From Willaertia magna (Eukaryota > Heterolobosea > Eutetramitea > Acrasida > Naegleriidae): a stretch of DNA of 24,063 bases. Below are positions 1 to 9,300 of this stretch, piece after piece. Under the pieces are notes generated by a model. It ran no database searches, had not been told where the DNA came from, and was given only the letters and a program-made list of their open reading frames with translations. The DNA lies in contig CADWAF010004392.1 in the NCBI GenBank assembly GCA_902984215.1, positions 1 through 24,063 on the forward strand, given 5' to 3'. The position numbers and the translations under genes were made by a program. The stretch's first letter is position 1, and every line of letters begins with the position of its first letter.

Positions 1-1571
1 ATTTTACTCTTTATAAAAAACTATAATGAAAACAATAATCAACTTTCATAATTAAATTAAGCACGTCTAAAATAGTGTTTTAAAAAAAAAAGTTATTTTA
101 AGGTTATTTTAAAAGACGTTTTATTGAGTTTTTTTTTGTTCTATTTTTGCATGAACAATCGGAAAATTATATATAATTTTAAGTACAGTTACTATGGAAC
201 TGCTAAGTAAAATTATGAATTTTTAAATAGATTAAAAAAATATAAAATTTAAATTAATTAGTAATTTTTTTTTATTTATATTTATTTTATTTTTTATATT
301 TAATTATTATTTTATTACTTTTTATTTAATTTTTATTTATTTATTATTTATTTTAATTTTAATTTTTTATTTGTTTATTTTTTATTTTTTATTTATTTTA
401 TTTTATTTTTTATTTATAAACAAGTTTTTTATTTATTTAAAAAAATACTGAAAATGTAATGAATATTAAAAATATAATAATAATTAAATTATTTTATACT
501 TACTTTATAAAAACTTTAAAAAAATTTATAAAATTAATATTATTTAAATTTATTAAATTTAATAATTAATAAATAAATTATTTACTTTTAAAATTAATAG
601 ATTAAAATTAAAAGAAATTAATAAAAATTTATATATATTAAAAAAAGAATTTAAAAAATTTTATAAAAAACAATTTATTTTATTAAATTTACATCATTTA
701 AAATATTTATACATTAATATTGAAAATAATAGTTTTTTATAAATATATGTTTTATATATGTGAAAATAAATAAAATTTTAATAAAAACTATATAAAAATA
801 ATAAAATTAAAAAGGTTTATTAATAAATATTTATAAATTAAATTATATTCATTAAAAAAATAATATTTAAAAATAATATTTATTTAAAAAAATTATTAAA
901 AAAATAAATAATTTAATTTATAGAAAGAATTGAATATTAATATATATATATTGAAGAAAATAAATATTAATATTATAAGTATTTAAAAAAATAATTTTTA
1001 ATTTAAAAGTTATAAAGTTAATTTGTAGTAGTTTGATAATAATATATATATAGATAAATATAATAAAGATTTGTTTTATTGAGATGTTTATTTTAATAAA
1101 TTTTTAATTACTGTATATTTATTGATAAATAATAAAAAAAGATTGTTTATAATTATATTTGATTTTAAATTTAAAATTTTAATCATAAAATTTAAAATGT
1201 TATGAAGTAATAAAATATTATTAATTTTTATTATTTTAGTATTTTTATATATTATTTTTTATATTAGGTGGAAGGAAAGAAATGTTAGAGAATAAGTAGA
1301 ATTTTTTGTAATTTAATAAAAGAATTAAAGAGTTACATTTAATTGGTTGTAATTTTAATAAATTAAATATTTTCTTTTAATTTGTGTTTATTTATTAAAA
1401 GTTTAAATATAAAAAGTTAAAGCTTGTATTTATAAAAATTTTAGTTTTAAACTATATTTAAAGTTTACAAAAAAACTATTATTAAGCGCGCAAGCAAAGA
1501 CTTTTACAAAAATGGCCTGCTTCTCATTTTTTGTGAAGTTAGTTGTGTAACTTAAGGAAATTCACAAAAAA
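1..1571. other. Extremely AT-rich spacer without a supported gene
   Basis: No convincing gene is visible on either strand. About 230-1470 is almost pure A/T with many short homopolymers and TTTAT/TTATT-type low complexity, and stop codons break every frame often. The first 230 bases are slightly richer in G and C and hold an imperfect inverted repeat (ACGTCT at 63-68 facing AGACGT at 114-119, with A/T-rich extensions). GC rises sharply at about 1485, where the leader of the next gene probably begins (GCGCGC at 1486-1491). The block looks like ordinary intergenic DNA of a very AT-rich protist. A promoter for Rrp40 must lie near its right end, but no element can be named. Confidence 0.7.
1512..1550 (+). 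promoter_or_regulatory. Possible upstream ORF in the Rrp40 leader
   Basis: An ATG preceded by ACAAAA opens a 12-codon frame (MACFSFFVKLVV) closed by TAA. It ends 21 bases before the Rrp40 start. The A-rich context before this ATG resembles that of the main start codons in the window, so a scanning ribosome could use it if the transcript begins upstream of 1512. Whether it does is not visible from the sequence. Confidence 0.3.
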
Positions 1572-2318
1572 ATGCAAGTGTTTGTAAATAAATTAAATCA
1601 TGCTTTACTTCCGGGAGATGCTGTTGGACAATTAAAAGAAGAATTTTCTAATCAACAAACAATAAAAATAGGACATGGATTAATTCAACATAATGATAGT
1701 ATAATAGCAACAAAAGCAGGTATTTTAAGATATATTCCACCAAATAGATATTTTATAGAAAATAATCAACATCGTTATATACCAATGGTTGGAGATATGG
1801 TAATAGGTGTTATTAAAGATAAAGTTCCAGGAGAACAATATAGTGTAGATATATTAGCTCATCAAGGAAATGCTTTACTTTCATTTGTCGGGTTTGATGG
1901 AGCAAGTAGAAGAAATAGACCAGACCTAGGCTCGGGATCATTAGTCTACGCTAGAGTAATATTAGCTAATAAAGATTTAGATATTGAAATAACATGTGAA
2001 AGTTTTGCCAGTATGAAGAAGAAAGATTGGAGTACCGGAGAATCAACTTTTGGAGAGCTTAAAGGAGGATATGTAATTGAATGTTCAATAGGTTTATGTC
2101 GTAAATTATTAGATCCTAATTGTTATTTATTAAAAGCTATAAGTGATTATGTTAGTTTTGAAGTTGCTGTTGGATTGAATGGTAGAGTTTGGATAAATTC
2201 CGATTCAAATAATGATATTATATTAATTGGTAATGCAATTCAAAACTCTGAACATTTATCTCAAGAAGAAGTGATGAAAATGTTAAATTATTTATTTAAA
2301 ATAAAAAAGAAGAAATAA
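1572..2318 (+). CDS. rrp40: RNA exosome complex subunit Rrp40 (EXOSC3)
   Basis: This 248-residue protein is a cap subunit of the RNA exosome, the nuclear and cytoplasmic 3'-to-5' RNA processing and decay complex. Its length is close to the yeast and human proteins. An N-terminal domain (about 1-65) is followed by an S1 RNA-binding domain (about 70-155, starting GDMVIGVI and containing SFVGFDGASRRNRPD and GSLVYARV) and a KH domain (about 160-240). The KH part has the family signatures ECSIGLCRKLLDP and GLNGRVWI, which match the GLIRKLL and GMNGRIWV stretches of animal EXOSC3. The cap subunits have no catalytic residues; the role is RNA path and complex assembly. The start follows an A-rich run (CACAAAAAAATG). 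No intron is needed. The C-terminus ends in a short lysine tail. The identification rests on family-specific motifs and is firm. Confidence 0.95.
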   Translation: MQVFVNKLNHALLPGDAVGQLKEEFSNQQTIKIGHGLIQHNDSIIATKAGILRYIPPNRYFIENNQHRYIPMVGDMVIGVIKDKVPGEQYSVDILAHQGNALLSFVGFDGASRRNRPDLGSGSLVYARVILANKDLDIEITCESFASMKKKDWSTGESTFGELKGGYVIECSIGLCRKLLDPNCYLLKAISDYVSFEVAVGLNGRVWINSDSNNDIILIGNAIQNSEHLSQEEVMKMLNYLFKIKKKK

Positions 2319-2388
2319 TTATTAGTAATACTCCTTTGTTATTAATTTAATTATAATTTAATTGTAATTTAAGGCATTCATTCATTCC

Positions 2389-2404
2389 GAACAATCAATT
2401 GTTC
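2389..2404. repeat. Perfect short inverted repeat upstream of Exo70
   Basis: GAACAAT-CA-ATTGTTC forms two 7-base arms around a 2-base centre, in the 170-base spacer between Rrp40 and Exo70. The surrounding bases (about 2374-2456) are richer in G and C than the rest of the spacer. It may be a transcription factor site in the Exo70 promoter or simply chance. Confidence 0.4.
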
Positions 2405-2488
2405 TTGGAGAAGAAAAGAGCAACTATTTCATCCATCTCATTGCACGCCTTTGAAAGAATTGATTTTATAAAAATTTAAAAAAAAATA

Positions 2489-4588
2489 ATGCAAACATCT
2501 CCTTCGGAAGGCGCTCTCAATAGTGGTAGTGGTAAATATAATCCTTCTCCGAGAGCTAGTATTGCTAATACTTCACCTAATTTTTTATATAATGCATCTA
2601 AATCATCTTCTTTTTTACTTTCATTAACTAATAATAATAATAATTGTACATTACCATTCGGATCTAAATCATTTCATCATTTTGAAAAGAATTTAAAAAA
2701 TTTAGAAGAAAGTCTAACAAAAAGTAAAGAAATAAAAGATCAAATAGTAAATATTTTAGATAGATTTGAACAAAGATTTTCTAAACTAGAAAATGAAATG
2801 ACAAGTATGAATGATAGAATAGATGTTTTAAAAATGTCACATGACAACATTGATAAAACAATTAAAAATGTAGATTCAACTTTAGAGAAATATAATAGAC
2901 CACAATTATTTGAAAAACGTATAGAAAAAGGGATTGCTGGTGATTTAGATGGTTTTTTATTAAATTTAAAACAAAATGATGAAACTATTAATTTCTTTAC
3001 AAAACATGCTAATTATAAGATTTCAGATAAATTAAAAGATAAATGTATAATATTAAGAAGTAAAGCAATTAATTTATTAGAACAAGAATTTCAAAATATT
3101 TTACAAACAGTTAGTTCTAAATTAAATATAATTGATCCATTTCATTATAAAAAAGAAGATTTAGAAAGAGATGATTTTGATTTGACATTTGATTTAATAC
3201 CAAATGAAAAGATTGAACAATTATCAATAATTGCACAAAAATTAGAATTTTATAGTAAAATTGATTATAGAAAATTATATATACAAAATAGATCAAAAGT
3301 TATTACAATGACATTAAATAAAATGATTCCAGAAAAAAAGGAAAATAAATTACAAATTACAACCAATGCAATTCAACAAAATGCATTAAAAATTTCATCA
3401 CAATTAAAAAAGAAAGATGATGAAATGATTATAAGTCAAAAGTTCTATAAAAGAGGATCACATCCATTTATTTATTATATGAATTTTTATTTAAAATTAT
3501 TAGAAAGTGAACGTAAGATTGCATTAAGAATAGTTAGTATAGATTATCAAAAGAATCAAATCTATGGAGATGTTATAAATCCAAGTTTAAAATTATTTAA
3601 AGAACAAGCTGAAGAATTAGCTGAAAAGAATAGAACAAGTGAAAAGATATTTGTCTTATTAGATATCTTAGAAAATTTTGAAAATAAATTATTACAAAAT
3701 TTTGAAGAAGTACTTTCACATACACAACATTTAGAAGCATTTAAAAGTTTAAGTGAAACATTTAAAAATAATATTAATGATTTATTAACAGAATTTTATA
3801 AAGGTATCCATACTAATAATATTGAAGCATTTGATGATGGTGTTGTACATCAAACTACAAGTAATGGATTTTCTTTATTAAAAAGATTATTAGAATATCC
3901 AATTACAATTGAAAATATTTTGAAAGAGAAAAGATTTAATAGAGATAGAAATTTAGGTTATGAAGTTAAAACTTATTTTGGAAAATATTTAATTCAATTA
4001 TTAGAAGCAATGGAACATAATATTGAAGAAAAAAAGAAGAATTATGGTCCAAAACAAAAAGCATTAGCTCAATTATTTGTTTTAAATAATCATTACTATA
4101 TTTATAAAAATTTACAAGATGTTAAATTATTAAAGAAACATGTACCTGAAAGTAAATTAAGAGAATATAGAAAATTAAAGGAAGATGATATTGATTTATA
4201 TATTAAAGCAACATGGGATGATACTTTAATTTTATTAAGAGATTTAGATAAATTAAAACCTGATAAGAATGGTAAATATCCAAAAAAAGAAATTAAAAAG
4301 AGATTTAAAAAGTTTAATGAACAATTTAATGAGATTTATATGACACAAAGATTATATTGTATTAGAGATATAGAATTAAAAGAACAGTTAAGAGAGAAAA
4401 CTAGAGAACAAGTATTACCTACATATGTTTATTTTGTTAATCTTTTTAAAGATACTGGTTTTTCAAGTAATGTGAGTAAATATATTTGTTATTCTGAAGA
4501 TGGTCTTGGTTCAATGATTGATCAATTCTTTGATGAAGAAAGAAGTTTAGATGAAGAAGAAGAAAATACAAGTAATAGTTTAGATTAA
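2489..4588 (+). CDS. exo70: Exocyst complex subunit Exo70
   Basis: This 699-residue protein is the Exo70 subunit of the exocyst, the eight-subunit complex that tethers secretory vesicles to the plasma membrane; Exo70 is the subunit that binds phosphoinositides and Rho-type GTPases. The first 70 residues are Ser/Asn-rich low complexity and probably disordered. A coiled coil follows (about 70-130, with regular Leu/Ile spacing through the NLEESLTKSKEIKDQIV region). The rest is the all-helical Exo70 fold. The C-terminal part has the family ending: VLPTYVYFVNLF, then KYICYSEDGLGSMIDQFFDE, matching the KYIKYSPEDLE...LLDLF pattern of other Exo70 proteins. A short acidic Ser-rich tail follows. The start ATG sits after an A-rich stretch (TTTAAAAAAAAATAATG). 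No intron is seen and the length is normal for the family. The Ser-rich N-terminal extension is the only lineage-specific part. Confidence 0.93.
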   Translation: MQTSPSEGALNSGSGKYNPSPRASIANTSPNFLYNASKSSSFLLSLTNNNNNCTLPFGSKSFHHFEKNLKNLEESLTKSKEIKDQIVNILDRFEQRFSKLENEMTSMNDRIDVLKMSHDNIDKTIKNVDSTLEKYNRPQLFEKRIEKGIAGDLDGFLLNLKQNDETINFFTKHANYKISDKLKDKCIILRSKAINLLEQEFQNILQTVSSKLNIIDPFHYKKEDLERDDFDLTFDLIPNEKIEQLSIIAQKLEFYSKIDYRKLYIQNRSKVITMTLNKMIPEKKENKLQITTNAIQQNALKISSQLKKKDDEMIISQKFYKRGSHPFIYYMNFYLKLLESERKIALRIVSIDYQKNQIYGDVINPSLKLFKEQAEELAEKNRTSEKIFVLLDILENFENKLLQNFEEVLSHTQHLEAFKSLSETFKNNINDLLTEFYKGIHTNNIEAFDDGVVHQTTSNGFSLLKRLLEYPITIENILKEKRFNRDRNLGYEVKTYFGKYLIQLLEAMEHNIEEKKKNYGPKQKALAQLFVLNNHYYIYKNLQDVKLLKKHVPESKLREYRKLKEDDIDLYIKATWDDTLILLRDLDKLKPDKNGKYPKKEIKKRFKKFNEQFNEIYMTQRLYCIRDIELKEQLREKTREQVLPTYVYFVNLFKDTGFSSNVSKYICYSEDGLGSMIDQFFDEERSLDEEEENTSNSLD

Positions 4589-4694
4589 TTAATACCTTGT
4601 TAATAATTGTACTTTAAATAATTGTAAATTTTTGTAACAGATTCTTATTAGCAATAATCACCTTTATTAGCTCAACACTGAACCACTTAATTGA

Positions 4695-5660
4695 TTAAGG
4701 TTTTTTACATTGTTGAAGAGTTTCTTCTAATTGTTCCTTAGTTGGTTTTGTAAATGACACAATAGCAACAGTATTATCTATATTGTTATCATGTTGAAAA
4801 ATGTCTGCATCAAAATACAATCTATTCTCTTTAATATTAATCACGTCTACCCCTTCTAGTACATTATTTATTTTTTGCATTAATTTATTATTAAAATAAC
4901 TAATACTAATTTTTCTTTCTTTTATTCCACTTACTTTAATACTGACGACATCTCCATGTTTCCATTTTGATTTAAAAACATTTACAACATGTTTATTTCC
5001 TTCCATTAAGGAAATATATCCATTAGAAGCATAACCAGTATTAAATATTAATCCTTTGTAATGTTCATCACAGCAATAGCTATTGCTGATTCCACCAATA
5101 TAATTTGAACCGCATTGTTTTCTAACAATACTGTTATAAACACCTTCATTCATTATTCCAAATAACAAACATTGACTATTGGAATTATCAACTTCTTTTT
5201 TTAAATGTTTTATATAAAAATACATTGTAATATCTTTTGTAATTGGATTTCTACTTCTAATATGTCTATAAGTATATTTGTCAGTATGGTTCTTTGTTTT
5301 ATTATCTAAAGATAACCAACACATATTTCTTTTACATTTATTAATGACATCTCCACACTTTAATTCTGGTAATTGTTGAAATGGTTCATTGGTTTGTAAA
5401 TATTCCGACCAAAAATTAAGAACACAATCAATAAATATTTCTTTATTGTTATTATTTGTCAGTGTTTCAAAATATTCTTTATCCAATCGATCTTGAGATA
5501 ATAATTTATAAACAAGCTGATTTGAATAATTGTCTATTAAATTTAGCCACTTTTTATTTACTAACATGAATGACAATAAATCCATTCCATTAATATCAGG
5601 TATTAATCTAATTATTTCAATAAATAATTCGGGACATCTTTCAACAATTTCATTAAACAT
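4695..5660 (-). CDS. F-box-like protein with SPRY-like C-terminal domain
   Basis: This 321-residue protein lies convergent with Exo70, with 106 bases between the two stop codons. Residues about 5-50 (PELFIEIIRLIP then FMLVNKKWLNLI) have the Leu/Pro-rich start and VNKKW ending typical of F-box-like motifs, which recruit substrates to SCF ubiquitin ligases through Skp1. Residues about 140-310 look like a beta-rich SPRY/concanavalin-like domain: hydrophobic strands alternate with polar turns, a GYISL segment is followed by KHGDVVSIKV and then ISISYFNNKL, which resembles the GDVI...V.YF.N core of SPRY domains. The centre holds several Cys residues. ATG follows a run of A. Both domain calls come from pattern reading; the SPRY-like part is the better supported. 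A role as a substrate adaptor is inference only. Confidence 0.55.
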   Translation of the reverse strand: MFNEIVERCPELFIEIIRLIPDINGMDLLSFMLVNKKWLNLIDNYSNQLVYKLLSQDRLDKEYFETLTNNNNKEIFIDCVLNFWSEYLQTNEPFQQLPELKCGDVINKCKRNMCWLSLDNKTKNHTDKYTYRHIRSRNPITKDITMYFYIKHLKKEVDNSNSQCLLFGIMNEGVYNSIVRKQCGSNYIGGISNSYCCDEHYKGLIFNTGYASNGYISLMEGNKHVVNVFKSKWKHGDVVSIKVSGIKERKISISYFNNKLMQKINNVLEGVDVINIKENRLYFDADIFQHDNNIDNTVAIVSFTKPTKEQLEETLQQCKKP

Positions 5661-6348
5661 TTTTTTCTAAAAAAAAAGATTGTTTTTTTATTTTATAATA
5701 AATCATTGTAAAGTCCCCAGTAAATTGGAATATTTTACTTTTAATAAATCCTTAATGTAAAGAAATACCAATAAGAATTTCCATCCAAAGATTTACAATA
5801 AGAATTAAAAATTCCAATAAAGTTATCTTGCCCTTTTCTGTCAGTAAATATAATTTTTCTCCTGGTGACAGTTTTTCTTTTCTTTCAGTAAAGAATTATA
5901 ATTAATTTCTTTGTATAAATCGACAGCTTCTTTAGAGAAAGTATTTAATGAAAAATTAAACCTTGAGCCTACATTTGTTAAAATAGGTTTTACGGCCTCT
6001 ATGTGATTGTATCTTATTCTTAAGTGTTCCACACTTTCTTCTCTTTGAATTATGGTTGTAAATCTGAGAAGAGTTGTTTGTCGTTAATAAGATGCTTCCC
6101 CGTTCTTTGTGTTGGAACACTCAAATAATCTTTTGCTACTCGCTAACGAATTTACATAAACATGAGCCATTTCAGGGTCAATAAATCTGAATATTGCTCA
6201 TAATTTTAATAGAAACATTTTTTGAATCAATTAAAACTGTATTTAATAATACTTCTGATGTGGACCTTATCATTGAACGTTTAACCCACGATTATACTTA
6301 TTTTACAAATGTTTTTTTTTATTAATTATTTTCTTAGCTTTTTATGAC
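5661..6348. other. Spacer between the F-box-like gene and the glucan synthase
   Basis: Both flanking genes are on the - strand, so this stretch holds the promoter of the F-box-like gene on its left side and the 3' flank of the glucan synthase on its right. About 5661-5840 is ordinary AT-rich DNA with short repeats of AATAAGAATT. From about 5841 to 6273 the GC content rises and the - strand carries coding-like frames, described separately as a relic. Confidence 0.6.
5841..6273 (-). pseudogene. Probable decayed protein-coding gene, unknown family
   Basis: On the - strand an ATG at 6273 opens a frame of about 30 codons beginning MIRSTSEVLLNTVL. It closes with TGA just after a shift into a second frame that reads IFRFIDPEMAHVYVNSLASS and on to GEASY. 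A TAA interrupts there. The same frame then continues through RQTTLLRFTTIIQREESV and EHLRIRYNHIEAVK to a TGA at 5841-5843. Stops and one shift break what otherwise looks like coding sequence. Codon use and GC content are gene-like, unlike the surrounding spacer. The family is not recognised, and it does not resemble the neighbouring F-box-like protein. A real gene with small introns is possible: TTAAC...CTTCTCAG just after the TAA looks like a branch point and acceptor, but no matching donor stands out. Confidence 0.35.
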
Positions 6349-9300
6349 TTAATATTTGTAGAATAATTCAACTTTGTGAGTTTTACCATCATCAACAAGA
6401 GCTAACTTGGTTGCATCAGAACGTTTTGCACCATCAACAAATAATTGAGTATCATCAGATCTAATAACTGAGATTTGGTAAGTTGATTTTCCATATTGAT
6501 AATTAATGTTATATTTCTTCCAATCTTCTCTAGGACATGGATCGAATTTTAAGTAAGAACCTTGTCTCTTAATACCAATTAATCTTTCAAGAATTAAACG
6601 AATCATCCAACCTCCAGAACCAGTGAACCAACTCCAACCACCTTCTCCTTCATGATCAAGAAGTGTGTAAATATCAGCAGTGACAACATAAGGTTCAACT
6701 TTGTATTTCCAAACGTCTTCTTTGGTCTTTGCGTGATTGATTGGATTTAATATATCGAATAAATCCCAAACCTTCTTTGCGTCCTTAAGTACTGTGTAAG
6801 CCCAAACAAACCAAATTGAAGCATGAGTGTATTGACCACCATTTTCTCTTACACCAGGTGCATAACCTTGAATATAACCAGCTGATGGTTCTTGATATTG
6901 TAATGGAGGATCAAATAATTGAATTAATTTAAGATCATGTCTAACTAATCTTTGATAAGCATTTGTTAAAGCCATCTTTGCCTTTCTTTTATCTACACAA
7001 CCACTGATAACAGCCCAACTTTGAGGTAAACTATCAATTTGACATTCAGAATTTTCCTTTGAACCAAGAGGCTCTCCACTGTCAAAGTATGCTCTTCTAT
7101 ACCATTCACCATCCCAAGCTGCTTGGTCAATAATATTCTTAATGTGATCTCTATTCTTTTTACACTCTTCAATAAAGTCTTGATCTCTTTCATATGCTTC
7201 GAGAACATATTTCTCAAAGTTTTCTAAAACGTGATACAAGAAGAATGCTAACCAAACACTTTCACCTTTACCATGGATACCAACCAAGTTCATACCATCA
7301 TTCCAATCACCACAACCCATCAATGGTAAACCATGATCACCATATTTAAATCCATACTTTAATGCTCTCTTACAATGTTCAAAAACGGTTGCTGTTTCTT
7401 CAGTGTATTCTAATCTATCATAAACGGATTCCTCACCAGGTTCAAGTTCTCTTAACTTTGAGAATCTAATTCTTTCTCCTAAAATCTTATAATCTTCAGT
7501 TTGTTCACAATAATGAGCAACAGCAAGTGGTAACCACATGTAATCATCACTAAATGTTGTTCTTACACCACTGTTAGTAACATCATGCCACCAATGGCAA
7601 ACATCGCCCTTTTCAAATTGATGTTCACAGTTTGTAAGAATTTGTTGCCTTAATATTTGAGGCATATATGCACAAACAGCCATTGCATCTTGTAATTGAT
7701 CTCTGAAACCAAATGCACCACTAGATTGATAGAAACCTGAACGACCCCAAATTCTTGAAGAAAGTACTTGATATAATAACCAACCATTAGCTAAAACGTC
7801 TAATTCAGGGTTTGGTGTTTCAACTTGGATAGTATTGAGGGTATAATGCCAGAAAGCTTTAACACTGTTAAGTAATTGTCTAACAATTAAGTTACTACGA
7901 ATACGAGAAATAACATCTTTAGCACCATCTCTTGAGTAATTAGCACCTAATAAGAAAGCAACTTCTACAACTTTACCATCTTCAACAGTGATAGGTACTT
8001 GAATTGCTGCGCATGGATCAAAAGCAGCACCTACATTTCCAGATAAATATTGTTGGCTCATAGCTTGTGGTCTTTCTAATGTACCATTGCTTCCAATAAA
8101 TTCACCACGATCACCAGTAATTGTACCCTTATGACCAATAACAGAGAAGAAAGAAACAAAGTGAGATAAGTGAATGTGGAAACTATTTCTACCAATAATT
8201 GCAATACTATTATCTGTTCTTTCAACATCTGTGATAACATGTGGAGCATTAATTTCTCTTAATTCACCAAGTACCCACTCAACAAAACCTGTCACAGATA
8301 ATTTTCTATCAAATCCACTATTGTTAGTAACACGAATTAAAATAACCTTAATTGGTTCATTTTGAGGGACAAATGTTGTTGTTTCAGTATGGATACCATC
8401 ACGGAAGTGTTCCCAAATACTGTAACCAATACCATGTCTACAAATATAATATTGATCGTCGTTAACCATTGGTTGAGGCATTGGTGACCAATAAACTCCT
8501 GTCATTTCGTCTCTAATGTAGAATGCTTCACCTGAATTATCCAAAACTGCATCATTGTTAAATGGAGTTAATCTATATTCGTGAGCATTAGTGAAGAAAG
8601 AGTATGCACTACCCTTTTCAGAAATAACTGAACCAAACTTATCATTTGCTAAAACATTACACCATGGCTTTGGAGTAACGTGACCTTGACCAACCATCAT
8701 AACATATTCTTTTCTCTTTGGATCGAAACCTCCAACATCACTTCTAAGAATTAAATCTCTTTCGTGTAGTTTTGGAACTGTATTCATAGTATCTCTTATA
8801 GAACGGTGTTGAGCTAATGGTTTGAATACTGGTACTGCATGTTGTTTCTTTGCAGTTCTATTGATTTGATCTGTTAAACTACCACCATTGTCAGAAAGTA
8901 CAACTCTAGCAACACTGTATAAAAGAACAGTCTCAAATGATGTTAAACTATCACCTCTAATTGGATGAATACCGCCAGGTTGATGTAATAATTCTGTTGA
9001 TCCCGGAATATGAGACATAATGTGATGAAGGGTTTGATTAAGCAAATCTCTGTAGTGAGTTGTTTCATCATTCCAAACTACTAAATCAAATACAACACCC
9101 TTAATTCTACAATAAGCGTGAGCTTGTAAAACTTGTTGCATAAAGAATGTTTGTTCTAAATCACAAACACGGACAAGTACAAGTGGAATATCACCTGAGA
9201 TACCAAACTTCCATAAACCAGATTGATTATTTCTATTCTTTGTAATAAGACCAGGGTGACCACGATATTTAGGGTTTGAATATAAAATACACCCAGCTAA

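Noticed and set aside
151..210. 19-codon frame starting MNNRKIIYNF, possible first exon
   Set aside because: It is short, with no clear partner exon; the GTAAAATT after it is a weak donor and the following kilobase holds no coding sequence.
566..742. Lys/Leu-rich open frame of nearly 60 codons in the AT-rich spacer, possible mitochondrial DNA insert
   Set aside because: It has no ATG, no recognisable domain and the composition of its surroundings; one frame of this size can arise by chance in a 1.5-kb spacer read in six frames.
6993..7217. Frames inside the glucan synthase gene (also 8174-8365, 9498-9842, 10707-10892, 12329-12523, 13491-13703, 14463-14717)
   Set aside because: They lie in other frames or on the other strand of a fully conserved coding gene, carry no recognisable domain, and most start without a good ATG context. 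They are shadows.
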